In this document: one piece after another, positions 8,610 to 17,573 of the stretch
Position numbering within the stretch: position 1 is the stretch's first letter
Layout of the letters: every line of letters starts with the position of its first letter
NCBI GenBank assembly: GCA_027619415.1
Contig: JAQCFO010000015.1
Location: 1 to 41,441, forward strand
Direction of reading: 5' to 3'
Length of the DNA stretch: 41,441 nt
From: Bacteroidota bacterium
GTDB lineage: Bacteria; Bacteroidota; Bacteroidia; Flavobacteriales; Flavobacteriaceae
The notes under the pieces: generated by a model
The model's input: only the letters and a program-made list of their open reading frames with translations
Database searches by the model: none
What the model was told of the DNA's origin: nothing
Position numbers and translations under genes: made by a program

Positions 8610-11090
8610 TTAGAACTTATAACTTAAAACTAGGTTTAAATTTCTTCCTGGAGCAGAAATCCCAGAAGCAAACTCTCTATAATGTAAATCGAAAAGGTTA
8701 TCTAAAATGATGTTTGCTTTAAATTTGTTAGAAAACTCATAAGAAGAAGAAAGTTTTAAAACACTCCAGGAAGGCGTTCCATAATAGTAGGAGTCTAATC
8801 CTTTGTAAATTTCAGGGGTTTCCTCTAAATTATCTTCTCCCCCTAAGCTATATTCATTAGGATTTTTTGAATTGGAAAACCTGTAAGCTAATTTAATCTC
8901 AGATTTGTTTAGCCTTAGTTTTAAGTTGAAATGCCCAAATAATGGAGAAATTGAAGGAAGTGGGTGATCATTTTGCACACTTCCTCCTTCAGTAAAGGTT
9001 AGACTTCCTTTAAAAAATAAATTATTAGACATACTTAATTTTAGGTCTATAGTGCTACCATATATATACGCGCTCCCTTTATTAACATTAGCCATAGTAA
9101 TCACTTCTACAGAATTAAAAATAATAGTTGAATCATCATCTGTTGAAGTGTCACTTAGAATTTTAAAATAATCTCTTGTAATATGTTTAGAAATATGAGT
9201 GTAATATGTATTCAAAGAAATGGAGTTTTGTTTTTTATTAAAAAACTTATAAAACCCCAATTCGGTATTGTACGCGTATTCTGGCATAAGCTTAGCATTT
9301 GGTACTGTAAGCACCCCCCTATTCTCTCTAATCTTTCCAATATCATCAATATTAGGAGCCCTAAAACCACTTGAAAAATTGGCGTTAATTTGCCAATTTT
9401 TATCTGGCCTTAGTACATAGCCAATACAGCCTGTTAAAGAAGAATTTTGAGAATGAATATCGGAAATATTAGCATTTATTATAACTTGATCATTCCATTT
9501 GGCTCTTAATTGAGTATTAGTATATCTCATACCCATATTTACATTAGACTTAGGGGATAGATCTTTTCTGTATTCATAATAAGCAGCAGCAGTTCCGTAA
9601 TGACCCTCGTCACTTGGGTATCTTGTGGGAATATTATATGTGTTGCCAATTTCTATTAATTCATTTGAAGAGCCTGCATTATAATTACTGATGTAAGCCA
9701 TAGAGTTAATATTGTTAAAAATATATTCAAATCCGTAAGCTAAAGAAGAGTTATTGGAATTATTTTTAATAAAATCTGAATTTATTGAATAAACATTTAA
9801 ACTTTCTATTTGATTATGTTTAGAAAGTTCTTGAAATTTTCTAAAGTGACGAGATTCCCCAATTTTTTGATATGCAAACAACAGTTTTACTTTATCACTT
9901 AGCTTTTTCTTTTTCGAAAAATTTATAGCAGACGAAATCATTGTTCTTTTCTGTGGACCGTACCACCAACCAGAATACTTGTAATCTCCGTCTTTAATTT
10001 CATTAAGTTTATCAAATCTAGTTATATCAGATGATTTAGAATGCTGAAAGTTCAAAACGAGATTAGATGATTCAGACAGCATAATATTAAATTTTTGCAT
10101 AAAATCAAACTGGTGATACGATGTGTTTAATTGAATTTTCGGATTAGAATTTTTAATTTTAAACTCGTTAAAGATATTAGGATCTAAATAATAGTTGTCT
10201 AAGCCCCAATCTTTAAATCCATGATTTCTTTGGGAGCCCATTATTATGTCTCCAAATTTGGAAAAAGAAAGATTAGTATAGCTTGCCCATTTTTTTTCGC
10301 TGTGTTCAAAATCTAAATTCTGAACAGTGTTATGAAGTCTGGGGTTAAATGAAGACAACGCTTGAATTGTCCATTTTTTTACATTATTAATTTTAGGAGT
10401 TTTTGTATAGTAATGCACTACCCCTCCTAGGGCATCTGAGCCATATCCAACTGATGATGGGCCATAAATCACTTCAGTCCTCTCTAAGCTATTAGGGTTT
10501 ACGGAAATAGAGTTTTGAAGATGACCAGATCGATAAATAGCATTATTCATTCTGACCCCATCAATTACTAGTAAAACCCTATTAGCCTCGAAACCTCTAA
10601 TCACGGGGCTTCCTCCTCCTCCTTGTGATTTTTGAACTCTAATTCCACTAGCGTTAAGTAATAAATCTGCTGATGTCTGAGGCATGTCTAAATCTAAATT
10701 TTTAGAAGTAATCAAGGAAACCTGTTTAGATATTTTTTGCTTGTCCTCTTTATTTCGTGCAACAGACAAAATAATTTCATTTAATTTTTGTGTATTGGAA
10801 CTCATAAACAAAATCGAATTGTCTATTGTAAAACTTGACTTAGAGATAAAAAGTTTTTCATAAGACAAATGACTAAAAATAAGAGTGTCGTTTTTGTTAA
10901 ATTTAGAAAGGTCTAAAGCTCCTTCAACGTCTGAAAGGACAGATATTGTTTTTTGTGTGTTATAAACGGAAACATTATGAATCTTAGAATTATCTTGATC
11001 ATCTATCACAATTAATTTTTGTGAAAAAATATTCAAATAAACTAGGCAAAAAGTAATTGCCAATATGTCCCTATTTTTTAAAAAGATCAT
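8610..11090 (-). CDS. TonB-dependent receptor, haem/haemoglobin type
   Basis: An outer-membrane receptor of 826 residues: signal peptide (to about 24), a carboxypeptidase-like domain of about 85 residues (IVIDDQDNSKIHNVSV...), a plug domain, and a 22-strand barrel ending in a terminal aromatic residue (LNLVLSYKF). The plug holds the signature GGGSPVIRGFEANRVLLV and then DGVRMNNAIYRSGHLQN, which matches receptors for haem, haemoglobin or transferrin-type ligands, so haem is the most likely substrate. This is inference from the plug motif; the substrate is not proven. The ATG at 11090 lies inside recO, a 20-base overlap, so it may be translated from the recO message. No HmuY-like lipoprotein accompanies this copy. 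Confidence 0.9.
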   Translation of the reverse strand: MIFLKNRDILAITFCLVYLNIFSQKLIVIDDQDNSKIHNVSVYNTQKTISVLSDVEGALDLSKFNKNDTLIFSHLSYEKLFISKSSFTIDNSILFMSSNTQKLNEIILSVARNKEDKQKISKQVSLITSKNLDLDMPQTSADLLLNASGIRVQKSQGGGGSPVIRGFEANRVLLVIDGVRMNNAIYRSGHLQNSISVNPNSLERTEVIYGPSSVGYGSDALGGVVHYYTKTPKINNVKKWTIQALSSFNPRLHNTVQNLDFEHSEKKWASYTNLSFSKFGDIIMGSQRNHGFKDWGLDNYYLDPNIFNEFKIKNSNPKIQLNTSYHQFDFMQKFNIMLSESSNLVLNFQHSKSSDITRFDKLNEIKDGDYKYSGWWYGPQKRTMISSAINFSKKKKLSDKVKLLFAYQKIGESRHFRKFQELSKHNQIESLNVYSINSDFIKNNSNNSSLAYGFEYIFNNINSMAYISNYNAGSSNELIEIGNTYNIPTRYPSDEGHYGTAAAYYEYRKDLSPKSNVNMGMRYTNTQLRAKWNDQVIINANISDIHSQNSSLTGCIGYVLRPDKNWQINANFSSGFRAPNIDDIGKIRENRGVLTVPNAKLMPEYAYNTELGFYKFFNKKQNSISLNTYYTHISKHITRDYFKILSDTSTDDDSTIIFNSVEVITMANVNKGSAYIYGSTIDLKLSMSNNLFFKGSLTFTEGGSVQNDHPLPSISPLFGHFNLKLRLNKSEIKLAYRFSNSKNPNEYSLGGEDNLEETPEIYKGLDSYYYGTPSWSVLKLSSSYEFSNKFKANIILDNLFDLHYREFASGISAPGRNLNLVLSYKF

Positions 11091-11793
11091 ACATAATATT
11101 AAGTGATAAAGGTCTTTTAAATTCAGGCAAATGTAACTGCATATATTTCATTAAAAATTCCAGCAATTCTTTTCTTTTAAATGAAGAATCAACATTTTTT
11201 AATATTGTATCAAAATTTGTGCCTAAAAACTCTTTGAAATGTCTGATTACACTTCCTTGAATACAATATTCAGATTTGGAGGGGTTACAGAAGACACTAT
11301 TTATAATATCAAAACCACTAAGTTCTGCAAGTGATGTATCGGGCGAAACCCCTAAGTGTTTCAATAGTTTTGTGATAAAATGAATATGGAAATTCATAAA
11401 ATTTTCAGAAGAATCTAACCACTTTATTGAAAGTTTTATGAAACTATAAAGAGATTTATTTTCTTCTTCTTCTTTAATACTTTTTGATAAAATTTCAGAA
11501 AGAAACAACACTATTGTATTTTTAAAAATATCAATATGAATGGTTTTATAGGGTTCTATTATTTTGGCAGAATGAATACTTTCAAGGGTCCCTTTATTTC
11601 TGTGGTTAGCATCTATTTCTAGGATTGTTAATGGTTGAAAAAAACCAATGTTTATTGTTTTTTTTTTGATTGACCGGATTCCTTTAATTAAGTAGGATTT
11701 TAATCCGTCAGATTCAGTAAAACACTTAACAATTATACTAGTTTCAGAATATTTTATATAGCTTAATACAATAGCTTCAGTCGATACTAGCAT
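11071..11793 (-). CDS. recO: DNA repair protein RecO
   Basis: RecO works with RecR and RecF to load RecA on SSB-coated DNA during gap repair. The 240-residue protein has the expected N-terminal OB-fold opening (STEAIVLSYIKYSETSIIV...), a basic strand region with YLIKGIRSIKKK, and an all-helical C-terminal half with a degenerate FCNPSKSEYC segment where some homologues bind zinc. The length is normal. The start at 11793 fits the conserved N-terminal pattern. It overlaps the downstream TonB receptor gene by 20 bases and lies 34 bases downstream of gdhA on the same strand. Confidence 0.93.
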   Translation of the reverse strand: MLVSTEAIVLSYIKYSETSIIVKCFTESDGLKSYLIKGIRSIKKKTINIGFFQPLTILEIDANHRNKGTLESIHSAKIIEPYKTIHIDIFKNTIVLFLSEILSKSIKEEEENKSLYSFIKLSIKWLDSSENFMNFHIHFITKLLKHLGVSPDTSLAELSGFDIINSVFCNPSKSEYCIQGSVIRHFKEFLGTNFDTILKNVDSSFKRKELLEFLMKYMQLHLPEFKRPLSLNIMYDLFKK

Positions 11794-11827
11794 GTTAGAA
11801 TAATTTGACGGAATTAAAAAATATAGA

Positions 11828-13168
11828 TTAAACTACACCTTGAGCTAACATGGCATCTGCTACCTTTATAAAACCAGCAATATTCGCGCCTTTCTCATAA
11901 TTAACATAACCGTTTTCATCACCATGAGTTAAGCACGCTTCATGAATGTTTTTCATTATATCTTTTAATTTACTATCGACCTCTTCTCTGCTCCAACTGT
12001 ATCGAAGAGAGTTTTGGGCCATTTCAAGTCCAGAAACAGCAACTCCTCCAGCATTTGAAGCTTTCCCCGGAGCATACAATATTTTATGATTTTTAAAGAC
12101 AGCTATAGCGTCGGGCTCACAAGGCATATTAGCACCTTCACTAATACAGATACATCCGTTTTTTATTAAGATTTCAGCATCTTTTAATTTTAATTCATTT
12201 TGTGTCGCACATGGCATGGCAATATCGCACGCAAAGTTCCACGGGGTTTGACTTTTGAAAAATTTTGCTTTAGGATATTTTTTTACATATTCGTAAATTC
12301 TTCCTCTTTTATTGTTTTTCAAGTCCATGACAAAGTTTAATTTTTCTTGATTAATTCCATCAAAATCATAAATTGAACCTGATGAATCAGAAAGTGAAAC
12401 TACTTTAGCAGAAAGTTGAATACATTTTTCAGCGGCGTATTGTGCTACATTTCCAGAACCAGAAATCACAACTGTTTTTCCTTTAATGGAGTTGTTTACG
12501 TGATTGAGCATGTTTTCTGCAAAATAAACAGCCCCATAACCAGTAGCCTCAGGTCTTATTAACGAGCCTCCCCAAGAAAGACCTTTTCCTGTAAGAACGC
12601 CTGTAAACTCTTTTTTCAGTTTTTTATATTGACCAAACATATAGCCTATTTCCCTTCCTCCAACTCCAATATCTCCAGCGGGAATATCGGTATTTGGGCC
12701 AATATATCTATAAAGCTCTGTCATAAATCCTTGACAAAACCTCATTATTTCACCATCACTTTTGCCTTTTGGATCAAAATCTGACCCTCCTTTTCCTCCG
12801 CCCATTGGAAGAGTAGTCAAGCTGTTTTTAAAAACTTGTTCAAATGCCAGAAATTTTAAAATACTTAAGGTTACTGAAGGATGAAATCTTAATCCTCCTT
12901 TATATGGTCCAATAGCAGAATTCATTTGTACTCTGTAACCTCTATTCACTCTGATCTCTCCTTTATCGTCAACCCAAGCCACTCTAAACATAAGAACTCT
13001 TTCAGGTTCAACCATTCTCATTAAAATATTTTTCCCGTGATATATTTTTTTTGAAATAATGTATGGGATAAGTGTTTCCGAGACCTCTCTAACCGCTTGC
13101 ATAAATTCAGGTTCATGCGAGTTTTTCTTATCAATTTCAGCTATAAAATTTTCAATATCTTTTTTCAT
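11828..13168 (-). CDS. gdhA: NADP-type glutamate dehydrogenase
   Basis: The enzyme aminates 2-oxoglutarate to glutamate and is a main ammonium-assimilation route. At 446 residues it has the length of the hexameric NADP-specific type. Visible are GPYKGGLRFHP (88-97), the catalytic lysine Lys126 in MGGGKGGSDFDPKG, Asp166 in PAGDIGVGGREIG, and the Rossmann segment VISGSGNVAQYAAEK (about 233-247). The C-terminus has the usual ASNAGGVAVSGLEM motif. The coenzyme preference is inferred from family membership. The start at 13168 is 74 bases from the end of the transsulfuration gene, enough for its own promoter, but I cannot point to a convincing one. Confidence 0.96.
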   Translation of the reverse strand: MKKDIENFIAEIDKKNSHEPEFMQAVREVSETLIPYIISKKIYHGKNILMRMVEPERVLMFRVAWVDDKGEIRVNRGYRVQMNSAIGPYKGGLRFHPSVTLSILKFLAFEQVFKNSLTTLPMGGGKGGSDFDPKGKSDGEIMRFCQGFMTELYRYIGPNTDIPAGDIGVGGREIGYMFGQYKKLKKEFTGVLTGKGLSWGGSLIRPEATGYGAVYFAENMLNHVNNSIKGKTVVISGSGNVAQYAAEKCIQLSAKVVSLSDSSGSIYDFDGINQEKLNFVMDLKNNKRGRIYEYVKKYPKAKFFKSQTPWNFACDIAMPCATQNELKLKDAEILIKNGCICISEGANMPCEPDAIAVFKNHKILYAPGKASNAGGVAVSGLEMAQNSLRYSWSREEVDSKLKDIMKNIHEACLTHGDENGYVNYEKGANIAGFIKVADAMLAQGVV

Positions 13169-13242
13169 AATAAAATGGATTAATTTAATGCTTACAATTT
13201 CTTTTCTAAATTTAAAACAATTAACTCAAATAAATGCGATTT

Positions 13243-14382
13243 TTAGCCTATCGCTTGTTTTAGATCTTCAATTAAATCTTCAACATCTTCGATGCCAACA
13301 CTAAGCCTAATCAAGGAGTCTACAACGCCAGATAATTCTCTTTGATCTTTAGGTATTGAAGCATGAGTCATCGACGCGGGGTGTCCAGCAAGACTTTCTA
13401 CACCTCCTAAAGATTCAGCTAATGTGAATATTTTTAAATTTTCTACAATATGTATAGCATCTTTATAATTATTACCTTTTGTTGTAAAAGAAATCATTGC
13501 TCCAAAATCATTCATTTGATTTTTTGCGATATCATGATTTGGATGAGACGTAAAGCCAGGCCAAAATACTTTTTCAATCTTTGGGTGAGATTCTAAAAAA
13601 AAAGCAATTTGTTTTGCATTTTCACAATGTCTGGCCATTCTTACGTGAAGGGTTTTAATCCCTCTGAGAGCTAAAAAACTATCCATAGGGCCACAAATTG
13701 CTCCACTTGCATTTTGTATAAAATAAAGTTGATTTGCAATTTCTTCGTTATCGGTCACCAAAGCTCCCAATACAACATCGCTATGACCTGCTAAATATTT
13801 TGTTGCCGAATGCATTACTATGTCAGCTCCTAACTCTATGGGTTTTTGTAAAAAGGGAGTAGCAAAAGTATTGTCCACTGCTAATAATATTTTATTAGCC
13901 TTAGCTATTTTGCTTAACCCTTTAATATCAACGATACTCATCATTGGGTTAGTAGGACTTTCGACCCAAATCATTTGTGTTTTTACGCTTATTAGGGATT
14001 TAACATTATTTATATCTTGCATATCAGTAAAATGAAACTTAAGACCATATTTTTCAAACAACTTAGTAAACAGTCTGTATGAACCACCATATAAATCATT
14101 AGTAGAAATAATTTCATCTCCTGGCTTAAACAACTTTAAAACAGCATCTATAGCGGCTAAACCTGAACCGAAAGCTAATCCAAACTGTCCGTTTTCTATA
14201 CTAGCTAACGAACTTTCTAAGGCATGTCTAGTTGGGTTATGGGTTCTGCTATATTCATAACCTTGATGTTTTCCGGGACTTGACTGAGAATAGGTAGAGG
14301 TTTGGTAAATTGGTGGCATAACCGCGCCATAACCCTTTTCAGGAATTTGACCCCCATGAATAGTTTTAGTATTGAATTTCAT
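13243..14382 (-). CDS. Cystathionine gamma-synthase/gamma-lyase (PLP enzyme)
   Basis: A 379-residue Cys/Met-metabolism PLP enzyme acting in transsulfuration between cysteine, homocysteine and methionine. The PLP lysine is Lys195 in HSATKYLAGHSD, the cofactor-binding Tyr/Arg pair is in YEYSRTHNPTR (42-52), and the substrate-binding end has the SLGGVESLAGHP and RLSVGIED motifs. The sequence closely follows flavobacterial proteins annotated as cystathionine gamma-synthase (MetB), but gamma-lyase and gamma-synthase cannot be told apart reliably from motifs, so I leave the symbol empty. It is divergent from the ArsC-like gene, with an exact TATATTTG -7 element on the minus strand 34 bases upstream of the start. 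Confidence 0.93.
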   Translation of the reverse strand: MKFNTKTIHGGQIPEKGYGAVMPPIYQTSTYSQSSPGKHQGYEYSRTHNPTRHALESSLASIENGQFGLAFGSGLAAIDAVLKLFKPGDEIISTNDLYGGSYRLFTKLFEKYGLKFHFTDMQDINNVKSLISVKTQMIWVESPTNPMMSIVDIKGLSKIAKANKILLAVDNTFATPFLQKPIELGADIVMHSATKYLAGHSDVVLGALVTDNEEIANQLYFIQNASGAICGPMDSFLALRGIKTLHVRMARHCENAKQIAFFLESHPKIEKVFWPGFTSHPNHDIAKNQMNDFGAMISFTTKGNNYKDAIHIVENLKIFTLAESLGGVESLAGHPASMTHASIPKDQRELSGVVDSLIRLSVGIEDVEDLIEDLKQAIG

Positions 14383-14416
14383 TTCTTTTTTAGACAGATA
14401 ACATAAATTAATAATA

Positions 14417-14424
14417 CAAATATA
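14417..14424 (-). promoter_or_regulatory. -7 promoter element for the cystathionine gamma-synthase/lyase gene
   Basis: Read on the minus strand this is TATATTTG, an exact match to the Bacteroidota -7 consensus TAnnTTTG. It lies about 35 bases upstream of the ATG at 14382. I cannot find a matching -33 TTTG at a normal distance, so the call rests on the -7 box and its position in a divergent 78-base gap. No SAM riboswitch fits in this leader. Confidence 0.45.
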
Positions 14425-14460
14425 TATTTTCTGAAAATAATCTTATAGTTTTATATTTAC

Positions 14461-14817
14461 ATGAACAGAATATATTATTTATCTACTTGCTCTACTTGTA
14501 AAAATATTATTAATACATGGAAATTGAATGACTCTATTAAACAGGTTGATGTAAAAAAAACTCCAATAAGTTTAAAGGAGTTAGAATATATGTATTCAAT
14601 TTCTAAAAGTTACGAAAAGCTGTTTAATAAAAGAGCACTACTATTTAGGGACATTAAAAAAGATCTAAACAACATAACAGAAGAACTATATAAAGAGCTA
14701 ATGTTAAAGCATTATAGTTTTTTGAAAAGACCAATATTAATTATTGAAAAAAGGCTTTTTATTGGAAATTCTAAAGAAACGGTTTTAAAAGCCAAAATTG
14801 AACTAGATAAATTGTGA
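14461..14817 (+). CDS. ArsC/Spx-family thioredoxin-fold protein
   Basis: This 118-residue protein has the ArsC-family layout: an N-terminal CxxC (Cys10-Ser-Thr-Cys13) in YYLSTCSTCKN after the first strand, a QVDVKKTPIS segment, and the C-terminal KRPILIIEKRLFIGNSKET motif that forms the last strands of the fold. Family members include glutaredoxin-coupled arsenate reductases, Spx regulators and uncharacterised redox proteins. The second cysteine at +3 is more Spx/YffB-like than typical of plasmid ArsC, and there is no arsenic gene nearby, so arsenate reduction should not be assumed. A TATATTTA element directly abuts the start codon, which would give an almost leaderless transcript. Confidence 0.85.
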   Translation: MNRIYYLSTCSTCKNIINTWKLNDSIKQVDVKKTPISLKELEYMYSISKSYEKLFNKRALLFRDIKKDLNNITEELYKELMLKHYSFLKRPILIIEKRLFIGNSKETVLKAKIELDKL

Positions 14818-14878
14818 GTTAAGCTAAATAAAACACATATTATTAACGAATTTTGTATCTTTTAATTAAATTATTAAA

Positions 14879-15361
14879 ATGAAAATTAATCAACTATTTT
14901 TTTACATTTTCTTAGCATTGATTTTGGGTTGTGGAAATGAAAAAAAAGGACCTAAAAAATTTACATATCAAAGAAATCAGTCTCCAACTCAAGTTGTTTC
15001 AAAAGAAATAAAAGAAACACCTATTGATTTAAATAATAAAGGAATTGGCCCTGTTAAAAAACTTGTATTTTCAGAAAAAACAGATCTAATTTTAGTTGAA
15101 AACGGAAAAAATATTTTTAACTCTAAGTGTGCTGCATGTCACAATATTAATAGAAGATTAATTGGGCCTCCAATGAAGGGGATTTACGAAAGGAGAAGTC
15201 CGGAGTGGGTTATGAACATTATTCTAAATCCTGATGAAATGTTAAAAGAGGATCCAATAGCTATGGAGCTGTTAAATGAGTATAATAATATAATGATGTT
15301 AAATCAAAACATAACTGAAGACCAAGCACGTGCTTTGGCAGAATATTTTAGAACACTATAA
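14879..15361 (+). CDS. Lipoprotein cytochrome c, single haem
   Basis: A 160-residue exported electron carrier. The N-terminal hydrophobic segment ends in a lipobox with Cys18 (LILGCG), followed by a charged, proline-containing linker of about 55 residues. The cytochrome domain covers about 72-160: the haem site is CAACH (Cys84, Cys87, His88), and the axial methionine is Met139 or Met140 in NNIMMLNQN. The RRLIGPPMKGIYERRSPEWV segment resembles membrane-anchored cytochromes of Bacteroidota that are sometimes found by nitrous-oxide reductase genes, but no nos gene is visible here. The gene ends 10 bases before the DUF1080 gene and is probably cotranscribed with it. Confidence 0.9.
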   Translation: MKINQLFFYIFLALILGCGNEKKGPKKFTYQRNQSPTQVVSKEIKETPIDLNNKGIGPVKKLVFSEKTDLILVENGKNIFNSKCAACHNINRRLIGPPMKGIYERRSPEWVMNIILNPDEMLKEDPIAMELLNEYNNIMMLNQNITEDQARALAEYFRTL

Positions 15362-15371
15362 ATTAAATTTT

Positions 15372-16115
15372 ATGTCTATTTATAAATTAGTTTCGGGGAT
15401 TTTATTAATAAATTTTTTTTTAGGATTTTCTCAAGATGAGTCCACTGCAACAGAAATTTGGAGCCCTATCCCAGTTAAAATAAATGCCAGTGATTTTAAT
15501 GTGGCACCTAGTGATGCTATAATTCTTTTTGACGGCAAAGATTTTTCCAATTGGGTAACACAATATTCAAATGAAATTCCTAAGTGGAAAATTAATAGCG
15601 ATGGCTCTATGACGGTTATAAATGGGACAGGCGGAATTAAAACTATAGAATCATATGGATCCGTACAGTTACATGTTGAATGGAAAACTAGCAAAGGAAT
15701 TAGAAATAAAAAACCGCAATATAATTCAAATAGCGGAGTGTTTTTACAGCAACAATACGAACTCCAAATTTTAGATAGTTATGAAAATCCAACTTATGTT
15801 AACGGTCAAGCAGGAGCTATTTACAAACAACACTCTCCAATGGTAAATTCAAGTAAAAAACCTGGTGAGTGGCAATCCTATGATGTAATTTTCAATTCTC
15901 CAGTATTTGATAAGAAAAAATTAATTAAACCAGCCTTTTTTACGGTATTTCAAAATGGAGTATTAATACAAAATCATGTAGAAGTTCAAGGAGCTACTAC
16001 TAATGTTGGCTTGCCAAAATACAACTCACACGGAAACTTGCCGCTAGTTCTTCAAGATCACCCTTCTTTACCTTTAAGCTTTAGAAATATTTGGATTAGA
16101 AAAATAGCTGATTAA
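15372..16115 (+). CDS. DUF1080 (3-keto-disaccharide hydrolase-like) exported protein
   Basis: A 247-residue exported protein with a signal peptide (about residues 1-20, ending GFSQ) and one DUF1080 jelly-roll domain. It shows the typical IILFDGKDFSNWV opening, the NSNSGVFLQQQYELQILDSY core, the AIYKQHSP segment and a C-terminal PLSFRNIWIRKI strand. Members of this family include lyases/hydrolases of 3-keto-glycosides, but most are untested, so the substrate is unknown. I chose ATG at 15372: an upstream in-frame ATG at 15330 lies inside the cytochrome gene and would place 14 extra residues in front of the signal peptide. The pairing with a cytochrome c is discussed in the findings. Confidence 0.88.
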   Translation: MSIYKLVSGILLINFFLGFSQDESTATEIWSPIPVKINASDFNVAPSDAIILFDGKDFSNWVTQYSNEIPKWKINSDGSMTVINGTGGIKTIESYGSVQLHVEWKTSKGIRNKKPQYNSNSGVFLQQQYELQILDSYENPTYVNGQAGAIYKQHSPMVNSSKKPGEWQSYDVIFNSPVFDKKKLIKPAFFTVFQNGVLIQNHVEVQGATTNVGLPKYNSHGNLPLVLQDHPSLPLSFRNIWIRKIAD

Positions 16116-16130
16116 AGAATCAGTTTTTTG

Positions 16131-16138
16131 TAACTTTG
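16131..16138 (+). promoter_or_regulatory. -7 element upstream of yicC
   Basis: TAACTTTG is an exact TAnnTTTG match ending five bases before the ATG of the YicC gene. If used, transcription would start at or almost at the initiation codon, giving a leaderless message for yicC-gmk-nadD. No -33 TTTG sits at a normal spacing, so the element could be fortuitous. Confidence 0.35.
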
Positions 16139-16143
16139 ACAGC

Positions 16144-17004
16144 ATGATACAATCGATGACTGGTTTTGGACATGCTTCATTAGACTCTGAATTTGGAAAG
16201 ATATCTTTAGACATTAAATCTCTAAACAGTAAAAATTTAGATCTTAATTACAATTTAAATCCAATATTTAGAAATATTGAGAGTGATATAAGGTCAATTT
16301 TGACTAATTCTTTGAAAAGAGGGAAGGTTGATCTTAAGATTAATTTTAAAATTTCAGAAAACAGTTTTAGTGCTAATTTAAATCATGATGTTATTAAATC
16401 TTACATTAAAGATTTACAAAAGATAACATCTGGAATTGGTACAGAATTTTTAAAAATTGCAATTACACTTCCAAATTCTATTGAAAACAATCATCCTAAT
16501 CTTGATGAGAAGTTGGATGAAAGTATAAAAAATTTAATTAAAAATGCAATTAAAGAATTAATTGACTTTAGAACTCAAGAAGGAAATTCTTTAGAAATAG
16601 ACCTCCTATTTAATTTAGGTATAATCCAGGAAAAACTGACACAAATAGAAGGGTTATCTCTGTACAGAATTAACTCAATTAAAAAAAGGTTAAAGAAAAA
16701 CTTATCAGATCTCAAAATAGAGATAGATCAAAATAGATTTGAACAAGAATTAATTTATTATTTAGAAAAACTTGACATTAATGAAGAATTAGTTAGATTA
16801 AAAAATCATTTGGTTTATTTCAAAACCACAGTTAATGAAAGTCAAATTGAAAAAGGAAAAAAATTGACTTTTATTAGTCAAGAAATAGGCAGAGAAATTA
16901 ACACTATTGGATCAAAATCCAATAATTTATTAATGCAGCAGGCTGTGGTTGAAATGAAAAATGAATTGGAAAAAATTAAAGAACAACTTCTTAATGTTTT
17001 GTAA
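16144..17004 (+). CDS. yicC: YicC-family endoribonuclease
   Basis: A 286-residue YicC-like protein. It has the diagnostic N-terminus (IQSMTGFGHASLD), the N-terminal YicC domain with RGKVDLKINF, and the C-terminal DUF1732 region (KGKKLTFISQEIGREINTIGSKSN, then MKNELEKIKEQLLNVL). Known YicC proteins are endoribonucleases that act on small RNAs in E. coli. The gene is followed by gmk with a one-base TAATG overlap, an arrangement that is conserved in many bacteria and supports translational coupling. Confidence 0.95.
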   Translation: MIQSMTGFGHASLDSEFGKISLDIKSLNSKNLDLNYNLNPIFRNIESDIRSILTNSLKRGKVDLKINFKISENSFSANLNHDVIKSYIKDLQKITSGIGTEFLKIAITLPNSIENNHPNLDEKLDESIKNLIKNAIKELIDFRTQEGNSLEIDLLFNLGIIQEKLTQIEGLSLYRINSIKKRLKKNLSDLKIEIDQNRFEQELIYYLEKLDINEELVRLKNHLVYFKTTVNESQIEKGKKLTFISQEIGREINTIGSKSNNLLMQQAVVEMKNELEKIKEQLLNVL

Positions 17005-17573
17005 TGTCTAAAGGAAAATGTATTATTTTTTCTGCCCCATCTGGAAGCGGTAAAACCACGTTGGTTAAGCATTTATTAGATCAAAATGATTTGAATTTGG
17101 CTTTTTCAATTTCAGCTACAACAAGAAAAAAAAGAGAAGGGGAAACAGAAGGGGTAGATTATTTATTTAAAACAATTTTAGAGTTCCAAAACCTTATTAC
17201 AAACAAAGAATTGCTAGAGTTTGAAGAAGTATACGAGAATGTTTTTTACGGGACCTTAAAAAGAGAAGCAGAAGAGTTACTAAAAACTCGTAATGTCATT
17301 TTTGATATTGATGTGCATGGAGGACTAAAACTAAAACAATATTTCAAATCTAAAGCGATTTCTGTTTTCGTTAAACCTCCAAGTGTAGATGAGCTACAGA
17401 GAAGATTAATATCACGAAATAAAGACACAATTGAATCAATTCAGACCAGAGTTTTAAAAGCTCATAAAGAGATCAGTAAAGGAACTGATTTTGACAAGAT
17501 TATTGTTAATGACAACTTAGATACAGCCAGATTAAAAGCTTTTAATGTTGTCAAAAAATTTATCTTACAATGA
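17004..17573 (+). CDS. gmk: Guanylate kinase
   Basis: The kinase phosphorylates GMP to GDP with ATP. In 189 residues the P-loop is clear (SAPSGSGKTTL, from about residue 10), followed by the GMP-binding segment with TTRKKREGETEGVDY and EFEEVYENVFYGT, the FDIDVHGG strand, and the lid region with RRLISRNKD. Length and motif order are normal. It overlaps yicC by one base and nadD by four bases (ATGA), so the three genes form one coupled unit. Confidence 0.97.
   Translation: MSKGKCIIFSAPSGSGKTTLVKHLLDQNDLNLAFSISATTRKKREGETEGVDYLFKTILEFQNLITNKELLEFEEVYENVFYGTLKREAEELLKTRNVIFDIDVHGGLKLKQYFKSKAISVFVKPPSVDELQRRLISRNKDTIESIQTRVLKAHKEISKGTDFDKIIVNDNLDTARLKAFNVVKKFILQ

Noticed and set aside
14383-14460. 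A SAM-type riboswitch upstream of the cystathionine gamma-synthase/lyase gene.
   Set aside because: The whole divergent gap is 78 bases, holds promoter elements, and shows no aptamer-like pairing.
14461-14817. Calling the ArsC-like protein an arsenate reductase.
   Set aside because: It has an N-terminal CxxC and no arsenic-resistance neighbours; Spx-like or other redox roles are as likely.
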